Positions 9,153-17,944 of a stretch of DNA of 64,000 bases are shown here, in pieces (the first letter of the stretch is position 1; every line of letters begins with the position of its first letter). Under the pieces are notes generated by a model. The model ran no database searches and was not told the origin of the DNA. It saw only the letters and a list, made by a program, of their open reading frames with translations. The DNA is taken from positions 1-64,000 of the forward strand of contig CAJIYT010000003.1 in assembly GCA_905181715.1 (NCBI GenBank), written 5' to 3'. A program made the translations under genes and the position numbers. Origin of the DNA: an uncultured Candidatus Poseidoniales archaeon (GTDB lineage: Archaea > Thermoplasmatota > Poseidoniia > Poseidoniales > Poseidoniaceae).

Positions 9153-9632
9153 ATGGACAGAGCGGGGCGCTATGATGAAGTCATCGGGTCGATTTGTGCG
9201 CAAATCGAAGGTGAAAGCGATTGGATTGCAGTATTGTCAACCACTGTTGCAGAACTGCATAATACCTTCTCGTGGTATGATTGGACTGGTTTTTACCGAG
9301 TTGTTGCGCCTGAATTGATGAAAGTAGGACCATATCAAGGTAGCCACGGGTGCCTTGAGATTACTTTTGACAGAGGGATTTGCGGAGCCTGTGCCCGTAG
9401 CAAACAAATTCAGTTAGTTGATGATGTGACACAAAGACCAGAGCACATTGCCTGTTCATCATCCACCAGTTCGGAGATAGTGATACCCCTCATTACAAAT
9501 GAAGGAGATTTACTGGCTGTTCTTGATATAGACAGTGATCAAGAGGCAGCATTCAATACCATCGATGCTGAGAATCTAGAACGTTTGTGTTCGATATTAG
9601 CACAACACCCAGCTAGACCTAGAGCACGATGA
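9153..9632 (+). CDS. GAF-domain free methionine-(R)-sulfoxide reductase (fRMsr-like)
   Basis: 159-residue single GAF domain. Cys67, Cys77 and Cys101 have the spacing (10 and 24) I recall for the three redox cysteines of E. coli YebR/fRMsr (84, 94, 118). The motif contexts also match: CLEITFDRGICG, then HIACSSSTSSEIVIPL and LLAVLDIDS. The enzyme reduces free methionine-R-sulfoxide using thioredoxin, and a thioredoxin reductase is encoded at 16937-17869. An extra Cys80 is present. The start is an ATG 65 bp from the divergent acyl-CoA dehydrogenase start. The 3' end overlaps the convergent antiporter gene by 14 bp. Confidence 0.85.
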   Translation: MDRAGRYDEVIGSICAQIEGESDWIAVLSTTVAELHNTFSWYDWTGFYRVVAPELMKVGPYQGSHGCLEITFDRGICGACARSKQIQLVDDVTQRPEHIACSSSTSSEIVIPLITNEGDLLAVLDIDSDQEAAFNTIDAENLERLCSILAQHPARPRAR

Positions 9633-10749
9633 AACCCTTTCGTTGCAGTTCTAGCAAGACGAGGAAGAATATGTAGAGCCCGATTAAAACTCCTCCTTCC
9701 ATGCGAGTGAATTGCATGCCGGTGTACATCATGAATAAGCAGATGGTGACACCGATTATCGTCGCTGGAACAATCAAATGCATTATCAGGCCATAGGATT
9801 CAGTGCTAACCACTAATGGATTAATCATTGCAGCAATACCGATGGAGAGTAATGGGTCGGTGATATTAGAACCCACAAGGGTACCAATAGCTACGCCACT
9901 GCTGCGTTTTGCCGCCATCAATGCAACCGTTAATTCGGGTAGAGAAGTGCCCAAACCCGACATGACCGTGCCAACAATTGCGGGAGGAATATTCATTGAT
10001 TTGCCGATTTCGCTAGCGAGTTCTACCAATTTGGTGGCTGCAAAAATAGCGAAAAATAAGCCGATGATTACCATTACCAAATAAGCCGCAGTCGTCCATG
10101 AAAAATCACTTGCCCTGATCTCTCCTACCGTCTCGATTTCGTCTTCACGGATATTATCGCGATTCCTCAGCAGCCACCAGATATAGGCGACATATGTCGA
10201 ACAAAGGATGAGACCTTCAAGGCGCGAAAGACCGCCGCCTGTCCAAAGTAGCAAAGAACACAAAATTACTGCCCCAAGCATTATCAAGCCATCACGGCGA
10301 AGCCAATCAGGACGAATGTTTAGAGGAGTTACTAGAGCAACTATACCCAAAATAAAGGTTATTTGCACTAATACTGAGCCAAAGATATTACCGACTGCTA
10401 AATCCATCATTGCAGTATCTCCAGTCCTTCCAGCGGATGCTGCTGCGGTTGAAGTGACTAGGATTTCTGGGAGAGATGTGCCAATACTAACGATAGTTAA
10501 ACCAATGATTACCTCGGCTATACCTGCTTTTTCTGCCAAACCTTTGGCGCCTTCGATGAAGAAGTCTGCTGCGGTAATCAGGAGTATTATAGATAATATC
10601 AACAACCCGATAACGATCGAGATGTGAACTCCGTCTAATCTACTGGTAAATGTGGTTAAACCGACCAAAGTGACGAAAATTGAGCCAAGTACAAGAAGCG
10701 AATTCCAATGGAGCAGGGCGCCTATGCCAAGTGGCTCCTCCTCTCCCAT
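9619..10749 (-). CDS. Cation/Ca2+ antiporter (CaCA family, YrbG-like)
   Basis: 376 residues from the ATG at 10749. About ten membrane segments are arranged as two inverted halves, each with an alpha-repeat: SIGTSLPEILVTSTAA in the first half and GLGTSLPELTVALMAA with GTLVGSNITDPL in the second. These acidic GTSLPE motifs bind Na+/Ca2+ in the exchanger superfamily. The protein probably exports Ca2+ (or another cation) against Na+ or H+. An upstream in-frame TTG at 10788 would lie within a TATA-like stretch, so I prefer the ATG, which follows AAGGTGGA. A small GGACT-TCGC-AGTCC hairpin sits just before this ATG. Confidence 0.9.
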   Translation of the reverse strand: MGEEEPLGIGALLHWNSLLVLGSIFVTLVGLTTFTSRLDGVHISIVIGLLILSIILLITAADFFIEGAKGLAEKAGIAEVIIGLTIVSIGTSLPEILVTSTAAASAGRTGDTAMMDLAVGNIFGSVLVQITFILGIVALVTPLNIRPDWLRRDGLIMLGAVILCSLLLWTGGGLSRLEGLILCSTYVAYIWWLLRNRDNIREDEIETVGEIRASDFSWTTAAYLVMVIIGLFFAIFAATKLVELASEIGKSMNIPPAIVGTVMSGLGTSLPELTVALMAAKRSSGVAIGTLVGSNITDPLLSIGIAAMINPLVVSTESYGLIMHLIVPATIIGVTICLFMMYTGMQFTRMEGGVLIGLYIFFLVLLELQRKGFIVL

Positions 10750-10788
10750 GGACTGCGAAGTCCACCTTACCCTATCACCATTTTCCAA

Positions 10789-10801
10789 AATTATATATTA
10801 G
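10789..10801 (-). promoter_or_regulatory. TATA-box-like promoter element for the CaCA antiporter
   Basis: On the minus strand the stretch reads TACTAATATATAATTTT, an archaeal TATA-box-like sequence in an otherwise GC-balanced region. It lies about 40 nt upstream of the chosen ATG (10749), placing a TSS about 15 nt before the start, a typical short archaeal leader. It also lies just after the E1 stop, so it would separate the antiporter from the upstream gene. Confidence 0.45.
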
Positions 10802-10819
10802 TAAAACCAAAAAAGCCCA

Positions 10820-13402
10820 TCATGATTTTACTATAGTTCGAGATATCTCGATAATATGAGAAAGACTAGGAATACTGTGGTCTTCAAGAGGCGGACTGAA
10901 AGGTACGGGGATATCCAATGCACCTACAACTACTGGAGCTGCTTCCAAGAGATAGAACGTCTCTTCGAGGATTCTGCTTTGAATGGTATGCCCGATTCCA
11001 CCTGCCCATTGTCCCTCTTGTAAGACCAGTAAACGCCCACAACGCTTTACTGAATCTATACAGGTTTGTGCATCGAAGGGAATAAGGGTTCCAAGATCAA
11101 TTACCTCGAGTTCAATTCCTTCATTGGCTAACTCATCTGCTGCTTGCTTAGCCAGATGGAGCATAGCCCCCCAAGTGACAACGGTTAGATCACTTCCACC
11201 TCGAATGACCTTAGCCTTGCCTAAGCGGTGATGCTTGCCCTCTCCGATGGCGGTTTTTACAGAATCAACATCGACATCTTGATTGATATTCATGCCCCAG
11301 CCAGTAAGACCACCTCTGAGTCCGTAAAGACCGATATGTTCCAAGAATAACACAGGTCCATTCAATTCTGCTGCCTCTAGTAAAAGATCGTAAGCGTCTT
11401 GGGGAGTTGCTGGAGACAAAACCACCAATCCAGGATCGTTAGCATACCATGATTCGATCATATTGGCATGGAAAGGTCCTGAACGGGTTTTACCACCGAG
11501 AGCAATACGTACTGTTAGTGGTATTTCGGCACCCCAGCGCCATTTGAGCATAGCAGCATTATTGATTAATGCATTATGAGCAAGTGCGGCAAAACCACCG
11601 AATTGAATCTCAGCAATCGGCCGCATACCGGCCAATGCTGCACCGGTTGCGGAATGAATAATAATGGCTTCACAAAGAGGCATATCGAGTAGTTTTTCGC
11701 TATGTCCTGCGTTTTTCAAAGCGATATTCATGCCGAATGCGCCGGCAATTTCCATATCCTCGCCCATGAAGATAGTATCATTTCCATAACTCTCAGCGAT
11801 TTCGACCATCGCTTGTTGAATTGCCCGAGCATAGGTCCAACCTCCACTTTCGACATAAGTCAAGGTAGACTCTCCAACTGCTAGTGGAGCAGCACTACCT
11901 TCGAAATCCTCCGTACTTATCCTTTGAAGATGGTCCTTGTGACTATCTGCATCATGGAGTAGAGTGACACCTTTGGTAATGGTTTCTGGCTCTGGCCAAG
12001 GCATTTCTTCAAGGTCGACTCGAGCAGAATCCGAGGCATCCTGTTCCTCTTTCTCCATCTGTGACAAATCCGCTTCTTTCACACCCAAATCCAATAGAAT
12101 TTGGCGATGGTTTGGTATTGGGTCTTTTTCTTGCCAATAGGAGAGTAAATCGCGGTCAACATATCCTGGAGGATTACCTGATTCTGCACCGAGGTAGAGA
12201 TCGTCATGATGGTGGGCATGGCCACATCCGCGCATGGTCTCAACGTGAATCAAAGTCGGACCGCCGCCTTCGAGAGCAAACTCTCGTGCAGTTGCTGTCG
12301 AGGCATGCCAACTAGCAGGGTCTGAGCCATCGATAGTCCACGATGGCATACCCATGGCTACGGCTTTATCTGCCCATAATTCAACATTGGATTGATTTAA
12401 AGGTGGAGTATCTAGTGCGATTTGGTTGTTTTGCAGGATGTAAGAGATTGGTAATCCTCTAGTTGCAGCGAGGTTCAATGATTCCCACCATTCCCCGGAG
12501 GATGAAGAACCTTCACCGATACAAGCGACATGAAATCGCTCAACACCTTGTCGCCATGCAGCTAATGCCATTCCTGTCAAGGTGGCACTTGCTATTGGCA
12601 GTGGAGCAGTAGGAGGAAGAACTCCACGATGGAAACAGCCGACATGTAAGTCGCGACCGCCTGCTCCTTCGTGGCCGCCATTCATTCTTGACTGTGATTT
12701 ACCCAATTGCGCACTCATCACATCTAGTACGCTATCGCCCATAGCCAAGCATAAACCAATATCACGAATCATCGGTGCGACAAAATCGCCATCATATTCG
12801 TCATCAACGTCGTGTTGTGGGCGGCGTTCCAATGCGGTTGCTATTGCGACAACGCCTTCTTGCCAGGTTGAGCGAAAGCCCTTACCTCCGAATTTGCCAC
12901 CGTCAGGAGTAGGGATACCTTCGGTGTGCACAGATTTTAGATGTTCATCAAGTACTCTGGTTCTGGTCATCATCCTCTGCCATTCGAGGCGATGATCGAT
13001 TTTCACCGCCATATAGTGGGCTAATCGGCGCATACATAGCCGGAGATCTATCAAAAAGCGATCTAACCGTCGCTCGAGATGTTCTTCTACAGAAATACGA
13101 GGAATGACTTCGGTATCATCATCTAAATCAACAACCTTTGCTCTAGCGCGCATACCTCTTTGCACTGCATTTGTGAAATCGGTTGAAAACTCGTACCACG
13201 AATCTCCATCAAAGGCAGATATGTCACGAATGACATGATCCCAAATCGAAGCGATTAACTGTAATTTGCCATCGTGACGTTCGGCGATATAACGCATAAT
13301 TTCGATTCGTGCAGCATCTACAGGCAAAGGGTGTTGAAAGGTGAGAGCCGTCATCGGCGCCCAATCTTTGCCATAGATGGTTGGTCGTTGTCCTTGAACC
13401 AT
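10820..13402 (-). CDS. Fused E1 alpha-beta subunit of a thiamine-dependent 2-oxoacid dehydrogenase
   Basis: 860 residues. The alpha half (about residues 100-430) carries the thiamine-diphosphate motif CIGEGSSSSGEWW ... ILQNNQIAL, a GEG-type motif as in branched-chain E1, and HHHDDLYLG. The beta half (about 520-860) has FMGEDMEIAGAFG, EIQFGGFAALAHNAL and a transketolase C-terminal domain with VLQEGQWAGGIGH. The enzyme decarboxylates a 2-oxoacid and transfers the acyl group to E2 lipoate. The start is the ATG at 13402, with GGTGG six nt upstream; an in-frame GTG at 13435 would add 11 residues without a better signal. No E2 or E3 gene is adjacent. Substrate could be branched-chain 2-oxoacids, pyruvate or acetoin. 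Confidence 0.9.
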   Translation of the reverse strand: MVQGQRPTIYGKDWAPMTALTFQHPLPVDAARIEIMRYIAERHDGKLQLIASIWDHVIRDISAFDGDSWYEFSTDFTNAVQRGMRARAKVVDLDDDTEVIPRISVEEHLERRLDRFLIDLRLCMRRLAHYMAVKIDHRLEWQRMMTRTRVLDEHLKSVHTEGIPTPDGGKFGGKGFRSTWQEGVVAIATALERRPQHDVDDEYDGDFVAPMIRDIGLCLAMGDSVLDVMSAQLGKSQSRMNGGHEGAGGRDLHVGCFHRGVLPPTAPLPIASATLTGMALAAWRQGVERFHVACIGEGSSSSGEWWESLNLAATRGLPISYILQNNQIALDTPPLNQSNVELWADKAVAMGMPSWTIDGSDPASWHASTATAREFALEGGGPTLIHVETMRGCGHAHHHDDLYLGAESGNPPGYVDRDLLSYWQEKDPIPNHRQILLDLGVKEADLSQMEKEEQDASDSARVDLEEMPWPEPETITKGVTLLHDADSHKDHLQRISTEDFEGSAAPLAVGESTLTYVESGGWTYARAIQQAMVEIAESYGNDTIFMGEDMEIAGAFGMNIALKNAGHSEKLLDMPLCEAIIIHSATGAALAGMRPIAEIQFGGFAALAHNALINNAAMLKWRWGAEIPLTVRIALGGKTRSGPFHANMIESWYANDPGLVVLSPATPQDAYDLLLEAAELNGPVLFLEHIGLYGLRGGLTGWGMNINQDVDVDSVKTAIGEGKHHRLGKAKVIRGGSDLTVVTWGAMLHLAKQAADELANEGIELEVIDLGTLIPFDAQTCIDSVKRCGRLLVLQEGQWAGGIGHTIQSRILEETFYLLEAAPVVVGALDIPVPFSPPLEDHSIPSLSHIIEISRTIVKS

Positions 13403-13457
13403 CCCATTCCACCTTGCCCTTGCGAACGAACACACACTTTCAAGCGTTGGGTGTTAC

Positions 13458-14717
13458 CTATTGCGATTCTTTTCTCATCGACATCTCAGCCTCGTAACAA
13501 CTGTTGAGGACATGGCCATTGGCGATAGTTATCATCAAACCGATTATCATCGGTATTGCCAACATCCCAAGTGTAATTGCCCAAGATCCAGAATAGTCGA
13601 GTACCGGTCCTATTAGCAGAGGTCCGATGATTGTCCCAGCAGCCCAAGCGGTGCCAAATGCGCCGAATGCCAGGCCTGCTGAACCACTTCCATAAGCTTG
13701 AGTTGTCGCTGTGTCGATCATTGGGAGCATAGGAACTTGGGTTGCTGCAATGGAAAATTGGAAAGCCGCCAGAATACCTATTATCAACCAAATGGAAGAT
13801 TTATTTGAAAGATCTGTTGCTACATAACTGCAGGCTAGTAAGGTTATTGTGACGATTATCCAACCGAATATCATGAAACGAACAGGGCCCTTCTTATCGA
13901 CTTGAATCCCCCAAATCCAACTTCCTAATCCCTGAACTAAAACCATCACTAGAATCACCAAACCAATCATTCCAGAACCCATCCCCAAACCTTCGGCGAG
14001 GAATAGAGGTATACCTGCTTCTAAAGCACCGGTTGCTATTGTTGCAAGGGCTATAAGAACACCTAAGCGAAGTAGAATTGGGTTTCGTAAAAAAACTCCA
14101 AGCGAAACCCCTCCTTGGGCATTGTTATCGGGTTTACCAGTGATTTTCTTAGCGGCAAAAAAGGCGAAGGGGATGACAAGTGCTGGAACCATTGCGAGAA
14201 TTATAAAAGCAAATGTTTCACTATACTCAAAGGTCACCCCTCCAAGAACAGGCCCAAGTAGACCTCCTATGACCGCAGTACCGACCAACTTCCCAGATAT
14301 CTCTCCGAAGTTCAAGGGCCATATCTCACTAGCAGCAGCGAAACCAGCAGTCATTACCGCTGCTCCAGCCAAACCATGCAAGACTCTAGCCAGTGCTAAA
14401 AAGTAAAACGCTCCGTCAACCATTTCTGCGGTCGCAACCAGATATAGCAAAGAGGTTAGAGTGAGAAGAATCATCGATGCTAGGATAATCCGTCCTGCGC
14501 CAAAACGATCGACAAGGCGACCGGTTTTTGGTCCAAGAAAAAACAACGGTACTGCCCAGAGTGAAACCAATGCAGTAGCTTGGGTATTGGAAAGATCAAA
14601 TTGTAATTTCCATGATGGAAGAATCGGTACTATGAAGGCATATCCGAGTAGATTAGCTATGAAAGCAGCAGAAAGAGCAAAAAAAACCAAGCGCTTTTCT
14701 CTTTCGCTAAGTTTCAT
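13458..14717 (-). CDS. Major facilitator superfamily transporter
   Basis: 419 residues with about twelve membrane segments in two halves. The loop between TM2 and TM3 has the MFS signature GPKTGRLVDRFGAGRIIL, and a related DKKGPVRFMI loop occurs in the second half. Resembles drug/metabolite:H+ antiporters, but the substrate cannot be named. The gene overlaps the end of the receiver-domain gene by 4 bp (ATGA) and is probably co-transcribed with it. The downstream E1 gene follows after 55 bp. Confidence 0.88.
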   Translation of the reverse strand: MKLSEREKRLVFFALSAAFIANLLGYAFIVPILPSWKLQFDLSNTQATALVSLWAVPLFFLGPKTGRLVDRFGAGRIILASMILLTLTSLLYLVATAEMVDGAFYFLALARVLHGLAGAAVMTAGFAAASEIWPLNFGEISGKLVGTAVIGGLLGPVLGGVTFEYSETFAFIILAMVPALVIPFAFFAAKKITGKPDNNAQGGVSLGVFLRNPILLRLGVLIALATIATGALEAGIPLFLAEGLGMGSGMIGLVILVMVLVQGLGSWIWGIQVDKKGPVRFMIFGWIIVTITLLACSYVATDLSNKSSIWLIIGILAAFQFSIAATQVPMLPMIDTATTQAYGSGSAGLAFGAFGTAWAAGTIIGPLLIGPVLDYSGSWAITLGMLAIPMIIGLMITIANGHVLNSCYEAEMSMRKESQ

Positions 14718-15745
14718 TCTTCCTCATCCTCCAACTTTTCAGGTAATGATGTCAGAACATCACTTAGGAACATCGCTGCATCCTCGATCCTTGTCATCAA
14801 GGTGAGATCCGTCACATTGCCTGGTTTACCAAGATCCCACATTAATTCATTGACCATGTCACTAGTCAAGCGAATATATTCGACAAGTTCAGGATCAAGA
14901 CCGATTTTATCACTATCTTCAAGCAAGGCTACTTTCTCTGGTAATTCTTCTAGAATACCAGTCATAGTCTCCTCGACCTCCTCAGCGATTTTCTGGGCTT
15001 GGTTCTCCAATACCTCTTCCATTGACTTAGGTGCATCACTGATTAATCGACTCTTTTGACCAGGTAATATTCCCGGAATGATACTAGATTCAGCACTAGA
15101 TTGATTTTCTACAGATTCGGACTCCTCAACTAATCTGTTCAATGCAACCCTCAGAATGTTAGCCATTAGATTTGGATCGATATTAGTATCGACTTCAATC
15201 CCTTCGCTTCTCAATTGTTGAAGAATTTCAGTTATGAAATCTGCATTGATTTTTTCAGGTCCAATTAGACCTTTTAGCATTGGAAGGGCCCAATCTCCGC
15301 CTCCCATTACCATCGATACGTCAAACGAACCAGCACCACCGCCTGAGGTTTCGACATCTGCGGGAGGTGGTACGAATTTTTTCTTGCAATGTTTTTCCAA
15401 TTGCCCCATAAGTTTGGGCATGTCAACCGGTTTGATGATTACCTCATTGATCCCAGCTCTCGCTGCTTGAATCATGTAATCCTGCCCTGAAGTGCGTGAG
15501 AGGAGGACTATTCGGCACTTGAATGCGAATTCTGGATCAGCCATCATCCGTTGACTAGAATCAATGGCATCGCCAGAGGCCCAATCTCCGTCTATTAGCA
15601 CAACTTCGGGCATGGTTGCTAGGGCGGTTCCTTCGGCTTGACGGAGAGTTCCAGCCCGAGTTACCTCATAGCCTCCACGTTCAAGAGTATTGGCCAGTAA
15701 ATTGCGTCGGCCCTGATTCTCATCAGCGACGATTATCTTTGCCAC
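14714..15745 (-). CDS. Response-regulator receiver domain protein with unknown C-terminal region
   Basis: 343 residues from the GTG at 15745. The CheY-like domain (about 1-125) is intact: acidic pair in KIIVADENQ, phospho-acceptor Asp in VVLIDGDW, Ser/Thr in VLLSRTSG, and Lys in VIIKPVDMPKL. The rest is helical, partly acidic and not a known DNA-binding output domain. An in-frame ATG at 15811 overlaps the moeB stop by 4 bp and would add 22 residues. I prefer the GTG because AGGTGTG lies about 6 nt before it and it begins right at the first beta-strand. No histidine kinase is nearby. Role in signalling unknown. Confidence 0.8.
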   Translation of the reverse strand: MAKIIVADENQGRRNLLANTLERGGYEVTRAGTLRQAEGTALATMPEVVLIDGDWASGDAIDSSQRMMADPEFAFKCRIVLLSRTSGQDYMIQAARAGINEVIIKPVDMPKLMGQLEKHCKKKFVPPPADVETSGGGAGSFDVSMVMGGGDWALPMLKGLIGPEKINADFITEILQQLRSEGIEVDTNIDPNLMANILRVALNRLVEESESVENQSSAESSIIPGILPGQKSRLISDAPKSMEEVLENQAQKIAEEVEETMTGILEELPEKVALLEDSDKIGLDPELVEYIRLTSDMVNELMWDLGKPGNVTDLTLMTRIEDAAMFLSDVLTSLPEKLEDEEE

Positions 15746-15779
15746 GTTGTGCACACCTGCCAGTGACCTTTGAACATTC

Positions 15780-15796
15780 ACCCACCATAGGTGGGT
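15780..15796. promoter_or_regulatory. Perfect 7-bp inverted repeat between moeB-like and receiver genes
   Basis: ACCCACC-ATA-GGTGGGT is a perfect 7-bp stem with a 3-nt loop. It lies between the moeB-like stop (15808) and the preferred GTG start of the receiver gene (15745). It could be an operator or an RNA hairpin in the intercistronic leader. If the longer ATG start is correct it lies inside coding sequence. Confidence 0.3.
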
Positions 15797-15807
15797 AGAA
15801 GTTGCTT

Positions 15808-16947
15808 TCAACTGCGTATAGTCTTAGCCGGCGCGAAACGTTGCCAAGCAACTATCCCACCTGCTAGATTGTAGAGTAATGAACCATCTCTACCAGCTTC
15901 CTTCAATAGCATAATTGAAACTTGTGACCTTACTCCAGTGGCGCAATATACTAGAACATCGCTATCAGAAGGTATTTGATCGATTGCGCTTACTACCTCA
16001 TCGTGAGTTATTCTTAGATTTACACAGTCTATCCGAGAAGTCACGTATTCTCCTTCCGACCTAACGTCGAGGATGAAAGGATTCCAGCCAGTTTCCATTT
16101 TCTCTAGAACGCTGGTGGTGTCGACACTCTGAATCATCACTTTCTCTCTGGGACCATCGGGTTCATCAATATGCCTAGGTGATTTATTATTCTTAGAATA
16201 ACTCAATTCACGAAATTCCATTGTTAATGAATCATAGATTAGTAAACGACCTGAGAGGTTTTTGCCGATGCCAAGGATGACTTTTATTGCCTCATTGGCC
16301 TGAAGACTACCGACTACGCCAGGTAGGACTCCAAGTACACCAGCTTCTGCACAAGACGGGATTACTCCTGCAGGTGGTGCCTCAGGGAATAAATCACGAT
16401 ATCCCGGCCCGCCATGATAATTGAACAGAGATATATGCCCTTCGAAGCGGAAGATTGAGGCATGTACCCACGGTATTCTAAGACGGCGACAAGCATCGTC
16501 GAGTACATACCTGGTTGGAATATTATCACTGCCATCGAGAATAACGTCATGACCAGCAAGTAATTCATCGCAATTTTCAGCATTCAGTCGCTTTTGATGA
16601 ACCACGACTTCAACATTGGGATCGAGTGCTGCGATACGGTTTTTTGCTGATTCAGTCTTAGGCATCCCAATATCGGCTGTAGAGTGAATTACCTGACGTT
16701 GAAGATTGCTTAATTCGACTATATCATCGTCAATAATGGTTAGTTTCCCGATGCCGGCTGCAGCGAGATATAGCAAGGCAGGGCTGCCCAATCCCCCTGC
16801 ACCAATACAGGCAACACTAGCGGCTGCCAATTTGGTAACCCCTTCAACACCGACCTGCGGCAGACTAAGATGGCGGGCGTGCCTAGTGAAGTCCATTGAA
16901 TGACCGAGATGGTCATCGCTTTCAATCCCATCGCCTTCAATGGGCAT
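15808..16947 (-). CDS. MoeB/ThiF/Uba4-type adenylyltransferase fused to a rhodanese domain
   Basis: 379 residues. The E1-like domain has the nucleotide loop GAGGLGSPALLYLAAAGIG, DNLQRQ-type activation residues and the catalytic-cysteine region IPSCAEAGVLG (Cys199). The C-terminal rhodanese domain (about 285-375) has active-site Cys335 in VYCATGVRS. Such MoeZ/Uba4 proteins adenylate and thiolate ubiquitin-fold proteins (MoaD, SAMP, Urm1) for molybdopterin synthesis or tRNA thiolation. Oddly, both zinc CxxC pairs of E. coli MoeB are replaced (GYRD near 182 and NKSPRH near 254). The start ATG at 16947 overlaps trxB by 11 bp. An ATG at 16971 is also in frame. Confidence 0.88.
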   Translation of the reverse strand: MPIEGDGIESDDHLGHSMDFTRHARHLSLPQVGVEGVTKLAAASVACIGAGGLGSPALLYLAAAGIGKLTIIDDDIVELSNLQRQVIHSTADIGMPKTESAKNRIAALDPNVEVVVHQKRLNAENCDELLAGHDVILDGSDNIPTRYVLDDACRRLRIPWVHASIFRFEGHISLFNYHGGPGYRDLFPEAPPAGVIPSCAEAGVLGVLPGVVGSLQANEAIKVILGIGKNLSGRLLIYDSLTMEFRELSYSKNNKSPRHIDEPDGPREKVMIQSVDTTSVLEKMETGWNPFILDVRSEGEYVTSRIDCVNLRITHDEVVSAIDQIPSDSDVLVYCATGVRSQVSIMLLKEAGRDGSLLYNLAGGIVAWQRFAPAKTIRS

Positions 16948-17869
16948 TTTCTTCAAGCCAACGCTCAGCATCTATCGCCGCTTGACAACCCATTCCGGCT
17001 GCGGTGATAGCTTGCCGATATCGGCTATCAACGATATCGCCGGCTGCGAATATTCCTGGAATTGAAGTCATTGTATGATCTTTAGCAACGATATATCCTT
17101 CAGCATCGGTTTCCACTTGTCCTTCAAGGAAAGCGCTGATCGGCTTATGACCGATAGCGATGAAGGCACCTGTGCAAGCAATCTCTCGTTCTGAGCCGTC
17201 ACGCGGATCTTCTAGAACCGCTCCGGTCAAACCCTTCTCATCAGAAAGCCAGCGCTTGACTTGGCTGAAAGTTGCAATCTCGATTTTAGGATGTTCTCTG
17301 GCTCTTTCCACCATTACCTTGGATGCTCTGAAGACATCACGGCGATGAACAAGAGTTACTTTGGATGCAAAGCGAGTCAGGAAGGTTGCTTCTTCCATTG
17401 CTGAATCACCGCCACCAATGACTAGAACCTCTTCGTCGCGGAAAAACGCACCATCACAAGTTGCACAGGTGCTGATCCCACGACCTTTTTGCTCTTCCTC
17501 GCCTTCGACTCCAAGCCAGATGGCTTCCGCCCCAGTGCAGATAATCAGACTGTGAGCTTGGAATTCCTCTCCTTCTACATAGACCTTGAATGGTCGTGAA
17601 GAGGCATCTATTCTTTCGACATCCTTGTCCTCGACCTCCAAACCAAAACGTTCTGCCTGTTCTCTCAATTCCATCATCATCTCAGGGCCGCCGATCCCTG
17701 TGGGGTAACCGGGGAAGTTTTCGATGTCGCTGGTAAGCATCAATTGCCCACCTGACATATAGCCGGCAAACATCAAAGGCTCGAGTAGCGCTCTGGCATT
17801 GTATAATCCAGCAGTATATCCTGCTGGACCTGAACCGATGATAATTACATTACGAATATTGTCGCCCAT
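16937..17869 (-). CDS. trxB: Thioredoxin reductase
   Basis: 310 residues, normal TrxB length. FAD-binding GSGPAGYTAGLY is at the N-terminus, the redox pair is Cys135-x-x-Cys138 (STCATCDGAFF), the NADPH-binding site is GGGDSAMEEATFL, and the C-terminal FAD site is GIFAAGDIVDSRYRQ. It transfers electrons from NADPH to thioredoxin and probably supports the fRMsr and disulfide chemistry encoded nearby. I chose the ATG at 17869, which begins right before the Rossmann strand. A start at 17914 would overlap the divergent gene. It is followed by the moeB-like gene with an 11-bp overlap. Confidence 0.95.
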   Translation of the reverse strand: MGDNIRNVIIIGSGPAGYTAGLYNARALLEPLMFAGYMSGGQLMLTSDIENFPGYPTGIGGPEMMMELREQAERFGLEVEDKDVERIDASSRPFKVYVEGEEFQAHSLIICTGAEAIWLGVEGEEEQKGRGISTCATCDGAFFRDEEVLVIGGGDSAMEEATFLTRFASKVTLVHRRDVFRASKVMVERAREHPKIEIATFSQVKRWLSDEKGLTGAVLEDPRDGSEREIACTGAFIAIGHKPISAFLEGQVETDAEGYIVAKDHTMTSIPGIFAAGDIVDSRYRQAITAAGMGCQAAIDAERWLEENAH

Positions 17870-17944
17870 GACTTTTGCAAGGGAATAGCATCCTTGAACA
17901 TTGTCTCTCAACATTCATCAGTAGTCGATGATTCCACAGGCAAC

